The notes under the pieces were generated by a model, which saw only the letters and a program-made list of their open reading frames with translations, did no database searches and had not been told where the DNA came from. Made by a program: the position numbers and the translations under genes. A DNA stretch of 64,000 bases from Virgibacillus indicus (GTDB lineage: Bacteria; Bacillota; Bacilli; Bacillales; Amphibacillaceae). The stretch's first letter is position 1, and each line of letters opens with the position of its first letter. The stretch covers positions 1 to 64,000 of the forward strand of contig NZ_NPMS01000004.1 in assembly GCF_002266285.1 (NCBI RefSeq), given 5' to 3'. Of the stretch, positions 37,001-45,918 are shown in pieces.

Positions 37001-38432
37001 TAATTAGTTCCTCCAATTGGTCAATTGTCAAACTGCTGTCTGCCTGAATTAAAAGCGCTGCAACTGCTGAGACAGCAGGTCCCGCCATGGATGTTCCGTT
37101 CCATCCACCTTCATAAGCACCGCCAGGAACAGATGAACGAATATTTACACCCGGAGCAGAAATATCCGGTTTGATATCACCTTCATAAGGAGAAGGTCCT
37201 TGTAAGGAAAAACTTGCCAAAGCATCACTTGCATCTGTTGCCCCAGTTGCAAATGATTCTGGATAGTTCGCTGGCGTTGCAATGGATCCTGGTCCGCCTG
37301 GATTGAATAATGTGGTGTTACCTGCTGAGAATTCAGGGAAAATGTCAGCAGCTCTCCAGTTCTGCACAACTTCGCGGTACCACTCATCAAGACCAGGTCC
37401 ACCGCCCCATGAATTGTTGACAACATCTGGTGCCAAATCAACACGGGCGTTTCCGTCTGCATCTGTCGGAGCCATTATCCACTCGGCTGCTTCCAATAGA
37501 TCAACATCAGTTCCTCCAGCTGCCGTGAATGCTTTAACCGCAATCCACTTTGCACCAGGAGCTACCCCAACCTGGTTCGATCCATCTGGCTCACTTCCTA
37601 CCATTGTTCCGGTTACGTGCGTGCCGTGACCCTGATCATCATACGGTGTATCTTGTCCAGCTGTTGCATCAAACCAGTTATAATCATGAGTCACTTCATC
37701 AGTTGAAGCGTCATAACCACGGTATTTTTCCTTTAAAGCTGGATGATCCCACTGAACACCTGTATCGATGCTCGCTACAACTGTTCCAGAACCATCAATT
37801 CCCATATCCCATACTCCCGGAGCACCAACTCTTTCTACATTCCATTCAACGTTGGCAATTTCCGAAGCAGGAGCTTTTGCATTCTCTGTAACAGTAGTAA
37901 ACAACTCACGCGTTTCGTTAGGCAGAATCTTTTCTACCTCTTGAAATGTTGCAATCTTTTCCGCAACTTCTTTCGTAGCAGTAACTGCCATTCCATTTAC
38001 AATAAAATAAGAGTTAAAATCTTTAACATTACCATTTTCAAGCTCTTTCTCTAGAAATTGCTTAACATTGGCCTGAGATGTCAAGGAAGTTGATTTTAAC
38101 TCTGACACAACTGCAGAGCGCTGGATTAGCTCTGTCTTTTGTGCTGATAGATTTGCTTTGGAAGAAGTAGCTTTCGATTCTTCAGCTATTTTCTTTGTGT
38201 CAGCCTTTTCATTGAATTTAACAAGGAAAGTTACTTGCTCGTCATCCTTGAATTCTTTGATCAAGCGATCACTGACTTTTGCTTCTGTCACCTTATTGGA
38301 ATCATTCAATGACTCATGGAGCTTATTGGATGACTCCGCATTGCTGACCCCTGGTGCAATTAAAGAAAAAGTCATTAGAAATGTTGCTGCAATACTCATT
38401 GCTTTAACCTGACGCCTTTTCCTTTTCCTCAA
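34047..38432 (-). CDS. Large secreted multidomain subtilase (bacillopeptidase F-like)
   Basis: A 1461-residue S8 serine protease. In order: Sec signal peptide (residues 1-32, cleavage after SNA), I9-type propeptide (about 60-180), and the catalytic domain with Asp223 (ASIDTG), His269 (GHGTHV), oxyanion Asn372 and Ser448 (NGTSMAG). Then come Ig-like segments, an immune-inhibitor-A/MAM-like beta domain (about 620-800, EDFEATPNGWTVFGENNSW), a Lys-rich linker, two carboxypeptidase-regulatory-like domains (about 880-1040), a further beta domain and bacterial Ig-like domains to the C terminus. No LPXTG or SLH anchor is seen, so release to the medium is likely. The start is TTG with GGGGAGG upstream. 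A long structured leader precedes it. Confidence 0.95.
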   Translation of the reverse strand: MRKRKRRQVKAMSIAATFLMTFSLIAPGVSNAESSNKLHESLNDSNKVTEAKVSDRLIKEFKDDEQVTFLVKFNEKADTKKIAEESKATSSKANLSAQKTELIQRSAVVSELKSTSLTSQANVKQFLEKELENGNVKDFNSYFIVNGMAVTATKEVAEKIATFQEVEKILPNETRELFTTVTENAKAPASEIANVEWNVERVGAPGVWDMGIDGSGTVVASIDTGVQWDHPALKEKYRGYDASTDEVTHDYNWFDATAGQDTPYDDQGHGTHVTGTMVGSEPDGSNQVGVAPGAKWIAVKAFTAAGGTDVDLLEAAEWIMAPTDADGNARVDLAPDVVNNSWGGGPGLDEWYREVVQNWRAADIFPEFSAGNTTLFNPGGPGSIATPANYPESFATGATDASDALASFSLQGPSPYEGDIKPDISAPGVNIRSSVPGGAYEGGWNGTSMAGPAVSAVAALLIQADSSLTIDQLEELITETAVPLTDGEFPDSPNMGYGYGLVNAYDAVSAVMTGLGTIEGQVTKEGEDTEAPTFEHVASAETYEGMDLDLTLQVSDNISVASVEVVYNDGQTVEADRISGDYKSGEYAVTIPGEEISGDSFNYHFVINDFGDNEVTSDEYSVAVLSGISVGYSEDFEATPNGWTVFGENNSWAHGVPVAGPEGAASGENVYATNLEGDYDSNSNTTLMMPPIDLPEGESYLQFNQWHNLEKYDSGRAYDFGHVFISTDQEEWTQLLTVEGLTDDWESAEVDLSEYSGQRVYIGFNLTTDGSVTRDGWYIDDVALTDTSDSASASLGVMPGKGNGKALGLNKDNKNAKSYNMGLGVIKANDKAEMKPKVDPAKIKPALPKTEKAPIEDEAITPALLPLGAQVSVLESGRSVNTDPENGSYTLLHAAGDFTVVAEAYGFHPEEQSVTVEADETTEADFTLEEMDQYEISGTITDEATGEPVEGATILLVEDANIAPVESGADGSYSLTAYEGTYTLKVLARGYHGTEVEVELDGEDANADISLEPFYTVPGGEIGYDDGTAENARAFYDAGNGWAVKMSLPEGEESGIVTDGVFQFHGTDWPVPGGTEFAVEVWDANGPDGTPGERIAGPVDAEATRSLDEWTVVDLREHAIQVEGDFYMVYIQTGANPNVPGLATDENSPNAERSYQYVAGAWSQSPAAEGNYMIRARVSYEVEEPVITSPSEDLITNSPELTVEGTASPTTTVQLLNNGEEVGTAEIGDDGQFAIPAELSEGDNVLTAVSLLNGTPTGESEAVTVTLDTEAPELTIDNPTDGDESNRETVTVEGTVSDANLDYVEVNGQEAAVTDGSYSKRILLDEGENTIEVEAADLAGNTTAESVTIDVDFTAPEIENLTPTEDVYIEAGESVKIEFDSEPGLRSTFFIHMPLTNASNSVANATELPMMEMSDGHYVGYWTATSNAYAEGGVIEVKVVDDYGNETREQAEGKLFINVEE

Positions 38433-38454
38433 AATTATTTCCTCCCCTCGATTT

Positions 38455-38670
38455 TAAAACAAAGCGATTTGAACCGCTCCCCAGTCCTCCTTCACAGAAA
38501 GATTAGAAGACTTGGCATTCGCCAAGCTTTTAGCTGGATGCCTTAGTTCAACGAAAAGTACTTTCCGTCTGCGATGCCAATGCTTCGAAGTGTTCCTTAT
38601 GCACTTATGCAGTAAGAAAGCAGCTATACTTCCTTAACTGACAAAAAACCTCAGTCCTCCCTTCATTTTT
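38455..38670 (-). promoter_or_regulatory. Structured 5' leader of the subtilase gene, type unknown
   Basis: The untranslated region of roughly 280 bases contains several clear hairpins on the minus strand: ACGGAAA-GTAC-TTTTCGT, CTTGGC-GAAT-GCCAAG, AAGTG/CACTT, and an AGCG/CGCT stem with a T-rich tail just before the ribosome binding site. The phrase GGAGGACTG occurs at both ends (near 38480 and 38655). It does not match the riboswitch classes I can recall. Either a cis-regulatory RNA or a duplicated, inserted segment is possible. Confidence 0.45.
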
Positions 38671-38723
38671 ATTTGAACAGGTTCGGCTCTCAGGTGTATG
38701 TAAAGAATCTAGTTGTTATTGCG

Positions 38724-38757
38724 AGTATAATAGAATACCATTAGAGATTGTGTCGAA
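38724..38757 (-). promoter_or_regulatory. Candidate subtilase promoter
   Basis: On the minus strand TTCGAC (38752-38757) lies 19 bp upstream of TATTAT/TATACT (38724-38732). Spacing and -35 are imperfect. The rest of the 758-bp gap (38760-39140) is AT-rich, and I see nothing else in it. Confidence 0.35.
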
Positions 38758-39142
38758 TGACGTCGAATTAAATCTGAATATTCAAAATTGATAGATTAGT
38801 ATTGTTTTTTCCTTTTCTACTTCATAGTCTATGTACCCGATTTAGTTTATTTTTTTGATTAAAAACTGACTGAAATCCCTGGTATAACAAGAAATCAAAA
38901 GGAATACCTGTAAATCCATTAATTTCCTTTTAACGCCTTTAGATTAAAAAATGAATGGATAGTCCCAGGTTTTTATCATAGATTAAAATATATTTTCGAA
39001 TAAGATGAAAACAAAGGACTTTCTCACCCCCTTTAATTACAAAAAATAGAGATATATTCGTGTTTATTGTTATATTCCGCTTCCTTTTGAACTATTACGT
39101 GAAATATTGTCATTTTTTTGTAAAGTAAGTTTTCACAAAAAA

Positions 39143-39171
39143 AAACCGGCAATCATTTGATCACCGGCTCA
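39143..39171 (-). terminator. Terminator of the M42 peptidase gene
   Basis: GAGCCGGTGATCA and TGATTGCCGG pair imperfectly and are followed on the minus strand by eight or nine T. Confidence 0.85.
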
Positions 39172-39190
39172 TAATTTAATGCCTATTCAC

Positions 39191-40249
39191 TTAATCGTCC
39201 AATGGATTTAAACTTTCATTTCCATTCATTTCAGCAATCATGGTAACAAGTAATTCGATCTCTTCATCAATATCTTTTAAACTTGCCGTTTCGACAGGTG
39301 AATGCATATACCTTAATGGTAAAGATACGAGGGAAACGGGGACTCCCCTGCCTGTTAGACGCATTTTATCCGCATCTGTTCCTGTCATTCTCGGAGTTAA
39401 TTCATATTGTACATTCATATTTAATTTCTTCGCTGTTTTTTCAAGAAGTTTATTTATTTTAATGTTGATTGGTGCACCTTTAGCAAGAACTGGTCCGTTT
39501 TCCAGACGAACATCCCCATGCTTATTTTTATTTACACCAGGATAATCTGTCGCAAACGTGACATCACAGGCTATTGCCATCGTTGGTTCGATTCCTGCAG
39601 CAGCAAAATATGCACCACCCATGTTTGTCTCTTCATTTACCGTGCTTGCCGCATATACCCCTACAGAGCAGCCTTTTTCTGAAAGTCTCTTTAATACTTC
39701 TGCAACAATAAAGGAGCCTGTCCGATTATCTAGCCCTCTGCCTGAAACATAACGATTTTTCAATATTTCCGGCTCTGTTTTGTAAACCGCTAAATCGCCA
39801 ATTTGCACCTCTTCTTCTGCTTCTTCCTTTGTCTTATACCCACAGTCAATGAATAAATCATCAAGGCCGAAATCATTTTTCAAACCGCCATGATGCTGTG
39901 CATTTACCCCAATAACTCCTGTGGTTCTTCCATTATAGCCTAGCACAGTAACTTTCATGCCCACAGCTGCTTTTGGATTAATACCACCCATTTTATCAAA
40001 ATGTAAAAAGCCATTGTCATCAATCCGGTTAAGTACAAGTGCAATTTCATCACAATGCCCTGCAAGCAAAATTTTAAAAGGAGCATCCGGATTCAGGATT
40101 CCGATTGCATTTCCTGCATTATCGGTCCTGATCTCATCAGCAAAATCCTTTACATAATTTATCCATTTTTTTTGAATCTCCATTTCATTGCTTGATGGCG
40201 ACGGTGTATGTAATAATTCCAGTAAAAATTCCTGATTCGCTTTTTCCAA
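39191..40249 (-). CDS. M42-family metallo-aminopeptidase (YtoP-like)
   Basis: A zinc- or cobalt-dependent aminopeptidase of 352 residues of the M42 (glutamyl aminopeptidase/FrvX) family, forming large cytoplasmic tetrahedral particles in relatives. The metal ligands appear as AGHCDEIA near residue 63, GLDNRTGS near residue 172, NEETNMGGA near residue 206, a late Asp (CDVTFATD) and a final His (RYMHSPVE near residue 321). The start is TTG with GAGGAAAAG upstream. B. subtilis ytoP is also next to a thioredoxin-like gene. The substrate range cannot be told. Confidence 0.92.
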   Translation of the reverse strand: MEKANQEFLLELLHTPSPSSNEMEIQKKWINYVKDFADEIRTDNAGNAIGILNPDAPFKILLAGHCDEIALVLNRIDDNGFLHFDKMGGINPKAAVGMKVTVLGYNGRTTGVIGVNAQHHGGLKNDFGLDDLFIDCGYKTKEEAEEEVQIGDLAVYKTEPEILKNRYVSGRGLDNRTGSFIVAEVLKRLSEKGCSVGVYAASTVNEETNMGGAYFAAAGIEPTMAIACDVTFATDYPGVNKNKHGDVRLENGPVLAKGAPINIKINKLLEKTAKKLNMNVQYELTPRMTGTDADKMRLTGRGVPVSLVSLPLRYMHSPVETASLKDIDEEIELLVTMIAEMNGNESLNPLDD

Positions 40250-40377
40250 AATCTTTTCCTCCTCGTAGAATATACTAGTACAATCATAGCAAAAATTATT
40301 CCCTAGAGCACATTTGTTTACGAAGCAGGTGTAATTAAGTACTATTTAAGAAACGAATAAACGAGGAGTGATTGGTA

Positions 40378-40932
40378 ATGACACTGAATCAATGGTTTGA
40401 AAAAGGAATGCAGGTGGATACATACATTGAATCAATGGAAAAAAACAAAGAAGGACTGCTGCATGTTTATGATAATTTTCCACTGCCGGAAGATGAAGCT
40501 TTTCATCAAGAGCTTAAAAATAAGAACCTCCGGGCTATTGTCCTGACTGAGGACTGGTGCGGCGATGCAATGGTAAATATGCCTATTCTTCTTCGTCTAT
40601 CCGAAGCATCGGATATAGAAGTCCGGGTATTGCTTCGTGATCAGAACCTGGAATTAATGGACCAATATTTAACAAATGGAAAATCACGCTCCATTCCTAT
40701 TTTTATTTTTATCGACGAATCCGGAAACGAGGTTGCCAAGTGGGGACCACGCGCGCAAAAAGTTCAACAGTTTGTTGACGAGGCAAGTAATGCCCTGCCG
40801 GATAAAGAAGCAGCGGATTATAAGGAAAAATTCAGTGAGATGATCATGTTTATGAATAAATCTTTTCGCGAAAACACCGATTTCTGGGATGAAATATATA
40901 AAAGCTTAAAACAGACATTGCAGCATGCATAG
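40378..40932 (+). CDS. Thioredoxin-fold protein with a single active-site cysteine
   Basis: A 184-residue protein with a thioredoxin fold in its central part. The usual CxxC is replaced by WCGDA near residue 60, so only the N-terminal cysteine remains. The following helix and the cis-Pro loop (GKSRSIPIFIFID near residue 100) are intact. A one-cysteine protein cannot act as a normal dithiol reductase; glutaredoxin-like or bacillithiol-linked chemistry is a guess. GAGGAG lies 9 bases upstream of the ATG at 40378. A terminator follows. Confidence 0.88.
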   Translation: MTLNQWFEKGMQVDTYIESMEKNKEGLLHVYDNFPLPEDEAFHQELKNKNLRAIVLTEDWCGDAMVNMPILLRLSEASDIEVRVLLRDQNLELMDQYLTNGKSRSIPIFIFIDESGNEVAKWGPRAQKVQQFVDEASNALPDKEAADYKEKFSEMIMFMNKSFRENTDFWDEIYKSLKQTLQHA

Positions 40933-40941
40933 TAAATTTTG

Positions 40942-40976
40942 AATGACTGGTACAAATAGGTATCAGTCATTTTTTG
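40942..40976 (+). terminator. Terminator of the thioredoxin-like gene
   Basis: AATGACTG and CAGTCATT form the stem, with partial pairing inside, followed by six T. Confidence 0.85.
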
Positions 40977-41046
40977 TATAATCAGGTAATTGCTTTGCCA
41001 ATACTATGTAGATAGCAATCATACGTGGGGCTATTGACTTGCAATG

Positions 41047-41188
41047 TTGAGAGAAACTCCCTTGAACTTGAGAGATAAATGTATTTAGTTGAGAGAAACT
41101 AAATTAAAGTTGAGACATAAATCAGTTTTCCAGCTTTATATCTCAATTTTATAACATTGTCTCTCAAGTTCGAGCAGGTGTCTCTCAA
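41047..41188. repeat. 142-bp element of 8-mers on a 21-bp period, two opposed arms (copy 2)
   Basis: TTGAGAGA at 41047, 41068 and 41089 and TTGAGACA at 41110 are exactly 21 bp apart. After 29 bp come TATCTCAA (41139) and TCTCTCAA (41160, 41181), again 21 bp apart. Motif number, spacing, central gap and total length equal those of copy 1 at 6996-7137. The only other common part is the centre (CGCTTTA or CAGCTTTA). It lies between the thioredoxin-like gene and the potassium channel gene. Confidence 0.9.
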
Positions 41189-41247
41189 CTCTGGGCAAGT
41201 ATCTGGACGTGCCCACAGATTGCATCCAGATAAAAAAGGTGAAGCAT

Positions 41248-42246
41248 ATGAGCATGAAATTAATTAAACATTTCTATTTACAAATTCCAATAATAATCAG
41301 ACTGCTGTTAACTATTTTTATATTGATGTCTACTTTTGGAATCATTATCCATTTTATCGAGCCACAGCAATTCCCTTCTATATTTGATGGCATCTGGTGG
41401 GCGTTCGTCACTGGTGCTACTGTTGGCTATGGTGATTATGTGCCACTGACTACACAGGGCAGAGTAATTACAATTTTTCTAATCCTCTCGGGCGGCGGAT
41501 TGATTGCATATTATATTACCGCTTTTGCATCGGCTACTTTTAAACATGAGCATAATCTGGCAAGTGGAAAAGTGGCTTTTAGAGGCAGCGGTCACGTTAT
41601 ATTTATTGGATGGAATGAACGAACCAGGCAATTGATCGATATAACTGTTGATAATGATCCGCATGTTCAAATTATTCTTATTGATAAAACGTTAGATCAT
41701 CTTGCCTTCCAGCATTATCCTGTCCATTTTATCCACGGTGATCCAACGGAAGATCAAACATTGAAACAGGCTAACATTGATAAAGCTGATCGAGTCGTTA
41801 TTACTGCGGATATTTCCAAAAAAGAACGGCGGGCTGACAATGAAACAATTCTGTCAACCGTAGCAATTAGAGGCAATAACAAGGACATTCCAATTATTGC
41901 CGAAATTTTATCGAGACTGCAAATAGAAAATGCCTTGCGCGCCGGTGCAAATACAATTATTAAATCAAATGACTTCATGAGTGCACTGCTTTATCATGAA
42001 CTGTCACGAGTAAAAACGGCAAAACCGTTTGAGGATGTCCTGCAGTTGCTGAGAAGCCAGCAATTCTATCATACAGAAATCACTGAAGAGCTGGAAAACC
42101 AGACATTTCTGCAGGCTTCTGCCTATTACCTAAAGAAAAACCAGCTGCTTTTAGGAATCATAAGACAGGAAAAGTGGAAGATCAATCCTGCACCAGACTT
42201 TATTTTGGAAAAAGGCGATATCCTTATTGCAATTGCACCATGGTAA
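41248..42246 (+). CDS. Two-TM potassium channel with RCK (TrkA-N/TrkA-C) domain
   Basis: A 332-residue ligand-gated potassium channel of the MthK/YugO type. Two membrane helices (about residues 13-35 and 75-97) flank the pore loop with the selectivity filter TVGYGD near residue 63. A cytoplasmic RCK domain follows from about residue 115 (GHVIFIGWNERTRQLID, an atypical nucleotide loop), with a TrkA-C-like end (about 265-332). Channel identity is firm, but the gating ligand is unknown. The ATG at 41248 follows AAAGGTGA. In B. subtilis yugO is likewise near yugI and pgi and takes part in electrical signalling in biofilms. Confidence 0.93.
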   Translation: MSMKLIKHFYLQIPIIIRLLLTIFILMSTFGIIIHFIEPQQFPSIFDGIWWAFVTGATVGYGDYVPLTTQGRVITIFLILSGGGLIAYYITAFASATFKHEHNLASGKVAFRGSGHVIFIGWNERTRQLIDITVDNDPHVQIILIDKTLDHLAFQHYPVHFIHGDPTEDQTLKQANIDKADRVVITADISKKERRADNETILSTVAIRGNNKDIPIIAEILSRLQIENALRAGANTIIKSNDFMSALLYHELSRVKTAKPFEDVLQLLRSQQFYHTEITEELENQTFLQASAYYLKKNQLLLGIIRQEKWKINPAPDFILEKGDILIAIAPW

Positions 42247-42362
42247 CTGTTTTTCAAGAAAATCCAAGTCTATTTTTCTATTTATTTTTGCGAGTTAGGA
42301 CGATCTGTGTTAAAATAATTTATTGTGTAAAAAGAATCGAATATATATAGGAGTTGTTCAGC

Positions 42363-42737
42363 ATGACAAACAAATTTGAAAATGGTCAAATTTTAGAGGG
42401 TAAAGTAACAGGAATACAACCATATGGTGCATTTGTAGCTTTAGATGAAGAGGTGCAGGGATTGGTTCACATCTCTGAGGTTACACATGGTTATGTAAAA
42501 GATATTAACGAGCATTTAGCAGTTGGAGACGAAGTGAAAGTTAAGGTTCTTAACGTAGATGAAGCGAATAATAAAGTATCCCTATCAATTCGTGCGACAG
42601 AAGAAGCACCAAAAAAACAGGCAAAAGCGAGGAAGCCTCAAAATACTAAACAAGAGGACAATGACACAGCTGGTTTCAATACACTGAAAGACAAGCTGGA
42701 AGAATGGATTCAGCAATCTGAGGAATTTAAGAAGTAA
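42363..42737 (+). CDS. yugI: S1-domain RNA-binding protein YugI (general stress protein 13)
   Basis: A 124-residue protein: one S1 RNA-binding domain (residues 5-75; GKVTGIQPYGAFVALDEEVQGLVHISEV is the classic S1 pattern) and a basic, then acidic linker with a C-terminal helix. YugI homologues associate with ribosomes and are induced by stress. The start at 42363 follows AGGAG. A perfect bidirectional hairpin ends the gene. The order channel-yugI-pgi is as in B. subtilis. Confidence 0.93.
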   Translation: MTNKFENGQILEGKVTGIQPYGAFVALDEEVQGLVHISEVTHGYVKDINEHLAVGDEVKVKVLNVDEANNKVSLSIRATEEAPKKQAKARKPQNTKQEDNDTAGFNTLKDKLEEWIQQSEEFKK

Positions 42738-42747
42738 TTTTTAAAAA

Positions 42748-42808
42748 AAGAAAGAGGTAACCTAAATTGCATTGGCTGAAGTCAATCAATTTAGGTTACC
42801 TCTTTCTT
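42748..42808. terminator. Long inverted-repeat terminator after yugI
   Basis: Perfect 22-bp arms (42748-42769 and 42787-42808) enclose a 17-base loop; the outer ends are A- and T-rich. Confidence 0.85.
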
Positions 42809-42872
42809 GATTTATCAACTTCACTTGGGTAAAGTGAATATATAAATCGGAAGCTTCTAAAGGAGGATACAT

Positions 42873-44219
42873 ATGACGCATGTTTCGTTTAACTATGACA
42901 AAGCACTTTCATTTTTCAATCAGAGCGAATTGGATAACCTGGATGACTATGTTCAAACAGCACATACTGCCTTACACAATAAGACAGGGGCAGGAAGTGA
43001 TTTCCTGGGATGGATTGACCTTCCTGAGAATTATGACAAAGAGGAATTTTCCCGGATAAAAGCAAGCGCTGAAAAGATCAGACAGGATTCAGATGTATTA
43101 CTAGTTATCGGTATCGGCGGATCCTATCTAGGTGCACGGGCTGCACTTGAAATGTTGAACCATTCATTTCAAAACCTTCTTTCCAAGGAAGAACGAAATG
43201 CACCACAGGTCATTTTTGTCGGACATCACATGAGTTCCACCTATATGAGTGAATTATTTGATGTACTCAAAGATAAAGATGTATCGGTCAATATTATTTC
43301 AAAGAGTGGGACAACCACTGAACCAGCTATCGCCTTCCGCATTTTCAAAAAGTATCTGGAAGAAAAATATGGGACAGAAGAAGCGAAGAAAAGAATCTAC
43401 GCAACAACAGATAAGGAAAAAGGTGCATTAAAAACAAGTGCAGATCAGGCAGGCTTCGAAACATTTGTCATTCCTGATGATGTTGGCGGCCGTTATTCTG
43501 TATTAACTGCTGTCGGATTATTGCCAATTGCAGTCAGCGGTATTTCAATTGACGAAATGATGCAAGGGGCTCGGGCTGCAATGACAGATCTGGCGGATCC
43601 AAAAATCGAGAACAACCCTGCTTATCAATATGCTGCTGTACGGAATATCCTGTACAACAAAGGCAAAACCATTGAAATGCTCATTAACTATGAGCCAAGT
43701 CTTCAATATTTTGCAGAATGGTGGAAACAACTATTTGGTGAGAGTGAAGGTAAAGACCAAAAAGGAATCTACCCTTCGTCAGCTAACTTTTCTACAGACC
43801 TGCATTCCCTTGGACAATATGTTCAGGATGGACGCAGAGATCTTTTCGAAACAGTATTGCATGTGAATAAAGCAAAAAAAGAAATGACTTTAGAAGCGGA
43901 TGAAGTAAATTCAGATGGACTCAATTATATCGCAGGAAAAACAATTCATGAGATTAATGACAAGGCATTCCAGGGAACACTTCTGGCACATACAGATGGC
44001 CAGGTGCCTAATCTGATCGTTGAAGTCCCGGAACTTGATGCTTATACATTCGGATATCTGGTTTACTTTTTCGAAAAGGCGTGCGCAATCAGCGGCTACC
44101 TGCTTGGAGTAAACCCATTTGACCAGCCTGGTGTTGAAGCATATAAAGTGAATATGTTTGCATTGCTTGGCAAACCTGGATTTGAACAAGAGAAAGAAGA
44201 GCTTGAGAAAAGATTATAA
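42873..44219 (+). CDS. pgi: Glucose-6-phosphate isomerase
   Basis: Interconverts glucose 6-phosphate and fructose 6-phosphate. The 448-residue length is typical of the shorter Gram-positive enzyme. Sugar-phosphate binding motifs are [17 protein letters not shown] near residue 74, [15 protein letters not shown] near residue 141 and the PGI signature with the catalytic Glu in the region about residue 290 ([21 protein letters not shown] follows). The final Lys-containing [14 protein letters not shown] lies near residue 412. AAAGGAGG precedes the ATG. Confidence 0.97.
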   Translation: MTHVSFNYDKALSFFNQSELDNLDDYVQTAHTALHNKTGAGSDFLGWIDLPENYDKEEFSRIKASAEKIRQDSDVLLVIGIGGSYLGARAALEMLNHSFQNLLSKEERNAPQVIFVGHHMSSTYMSELFDVLKDKDVSVNIISKSGTTTEPAIAFRIFKKYLEEKYGTEEAKKRIYATTDKEKGALKTSADQAGFETFVIPDDVGGRYSVLTAVGLLPIAVSGISIDEMMQGARAAMTDLADPKIENNPAYQYAAVRNILYNKGKTIEMLINYEPSLQYFAEWWKQLFGESEGKDQKGIYPSSANFSTDLHSLGQYVQDGRRDLFETVLHVNKAKKEMTLEADEVNSDGLNYIAGKTIHEINDKAFQGTLLAHTDGQVPNLIVEVPELDAYTFGYLVYFFEKACAISGYLLGVNPFDQPGVEAYKVNMFALLGKPGFEQEKEELEKRL

Positions 44220-44223
44220 TGAA

Positions 44224-44266
44224 GAAAAGAAGGATGTTCCGCATATTCAGGAACATCCTTCTTTTC
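44224..44266. terminator. Bidirectional terminator between pgi and the anti-sigma gene
   Basis: GAAAAGAAGGATGTTCC and its reverse complement enclose a 9-base loop between two convergent genes. Confidence 0.9.
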
Positions 44267-44268
44267 TG

Positions 44269-45918
44269 TTATTCAACTTTCCTGTCCAGAACTTTCCAGC
44301 TGCCCTCTTCTTTCACCAATTGAATAGTGCTGATAATCCTGGCGGGTTTTTCCAGATTGTTTATAAAAATATAATTCACGTTGTTTTTATCCTCCGTCCC
44401 CTCTTTAAGCAGGTGTGTTGATTCATTGAGAGTTTCATACCAGTAGAAGTCAAGTTTTTCTTTATCAGAAGCCTCTATCAGCTTTTGCGTATCTTCTTCC
44501 ATCCATTTGCTTTCTTTGGAATACAGAGAGCTGAATTTTTCTATATCTTGAACTCCCTCATAGAGTGATAGATTGTCATGTACATACATATACAATGAAA
44601 GAAATTCGAAAGCAGCTAGCTTTTCCAGAAAAACCGGATCCTTTTCTGTATGGAAATCCTGATACTGCTCAAATGTTGCATGACTTATCGGCCAGCGTCT
44701 CAGCAGCTGGATTTCATCATAGGAAATCCCTTTAAACCGTTCATCGAATAAAATGGATAGTTCACTGAAATCCAGGTTAAATATATCTCTTGCTCTAACC
44801 CAGTCCATATGATTTTCATATTTGTTTACAGCATCTTTAACAATTGGATTAAACTTTGATTGTTTATGGTTCTTGACAAAATCCTTCAATTCCTTCTGGG
44901 CTGCTTCATCCAGATGATTTCCACCAGCAGGGTCTGTCAATGTATCAATCCCCCCGGCAAGATAGTCATTGAGATATTTTGTCATTGTATAATAGATACT
45001 TGAGTATTTCCTTAAAAATTCACGTTCTTCTGGATAAGTTTCCAGTAATTTTTCAAGCTCCAGCAGGATTTCATCAAAATCAGTCCATGGAATATCATGC
45101 CTATTGTCAACACCTGGTGTATAAGCATCTACACGGGTTCCAAGCAGCTTCAGGTATTCCCTGTATCCTTCATACCCCTCCCAATTTTTAATGCCGTTCT
45201 CCAGCCATTCTAAATTTACCTGTACACTCAACGAATTTCTCATCCCTCTGTCCGCTACCAAAAAACCTTGTTCCTTAAGCGTGATGAGAAAATCACGTAT
45301 TTCACTGGAGCCAGTATAATTTTCTGGTTGTCTCTGCGCTTTGAGTATCATCTTCTGCTTATCTATAGTCATTTTATGATCCACCAGTAAATCCCTGAAA
45401 TACTCCTCCAAACTGAATACCAGTTTATTCATATTTAATATCAGCCGATCCAGCTCTTCTTCGCTTACAGGCTGACTATCTCCATTAATCTGATTCATAA
45501 TTTGGCTTGGAGCTGTAAATATTTTATCAATCTCCGCTTTTGCCTGGTCAATTTCCTCAGGATCCGTCGTCGAACCATACTGCTCAAGAATTATTTCCGC
45601 CTGTTCATTCAATTGAAATGAATCGACACTATCAATCCCGAGAGTCTCTTGAAATTGCTTCTTTGCTTTTAAATAATACATTTCCACATAATTGGTATCA
45701 TTCTCCGCCTGATCAAAGTCATTTACGTATGGAAGGGATATCAGCATAAATAATAAAAATCCCATAACAATTGCAAAAACTGGTATCACTTTCGGCCATG
45801 ACGTCTTTTTCTTTTTTAATTGTTGATTCATGATACTTCTATTATCTGTGAATTCAGGGAGTTTCTCGTAATCATCCTTCATTTCATTCAGCAGATCATC
45901 TATTTTTTTATCATCCAT
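44269..45918 (-). CDS. Membrane-anchored anti-sigma factor candidate with large external domain
   Basis: A 549-residue protein with no family I can name. The first 40 residues are cytoplasmic and acidic (MDDKKIDDLLNEMKDDYEKLPEF), followed by one membrane helix (about residues 47-67, VIPVFAIVMGFLLFMLISL) and some 480 residues outside, mostly helical, with many Glu, Lys and Leu. Start and ribosome binding site overlap the end of the ECF sigma gene, the usual position of its anti-sigma. The external domain is far larger than that of the common RsiX/RsiW type, so it probably senses or binds something at the surface. No zinc-binding HxxxCxxC motif is visible. Confidence 0.7.
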   Translation of the reverse strand: MDDKKIDDLLNEMKDDYEKLPEFTDNRSIMNQQLKKKKTSWPKVIPVFAIVMGFLLFMLISLPYVNDFDQAENDTNYVEMYYLKAKKQFQETLGIDSVDSFQLNEQAEIILEQYGSTTDPEEIDQAKAEIDKIFTAPSQIMNQINGDSQPVSEEELDRLILNMNKLVFSLEEYFRDLLVDHKMTIDKQKMILKAQRQPENYTGSSEIRDFLITLKEQGFLVADRGMRNSLSVQVNLEWLENGIKNWEGYEGYREYLKLLGTRVDAYTPGVDNRHDIPWTDFDEILLELEKLLETYPEEREFLRKYSSIYYTMTKYLNDYLAGGIDTLTDPAGGNHLDEAAQKELKDFVKNHKQSKFNPIVKDAVNKYENHMDWVRARDIFNLDFSELSILFDERFKGISYDEIQLLRRWPISHATFEQYQDFHTEKDPVFLEKLAAFEFLSLYMYVHDNLSLYEGVQDIEKFSSLYSKESKWMEEDTQKLIEASDKEKLDFYWYETLNESTHLLKEGTEDKNNVNYIFINNLEKPARIISTIQLVKEEGSWKVLDRKVE

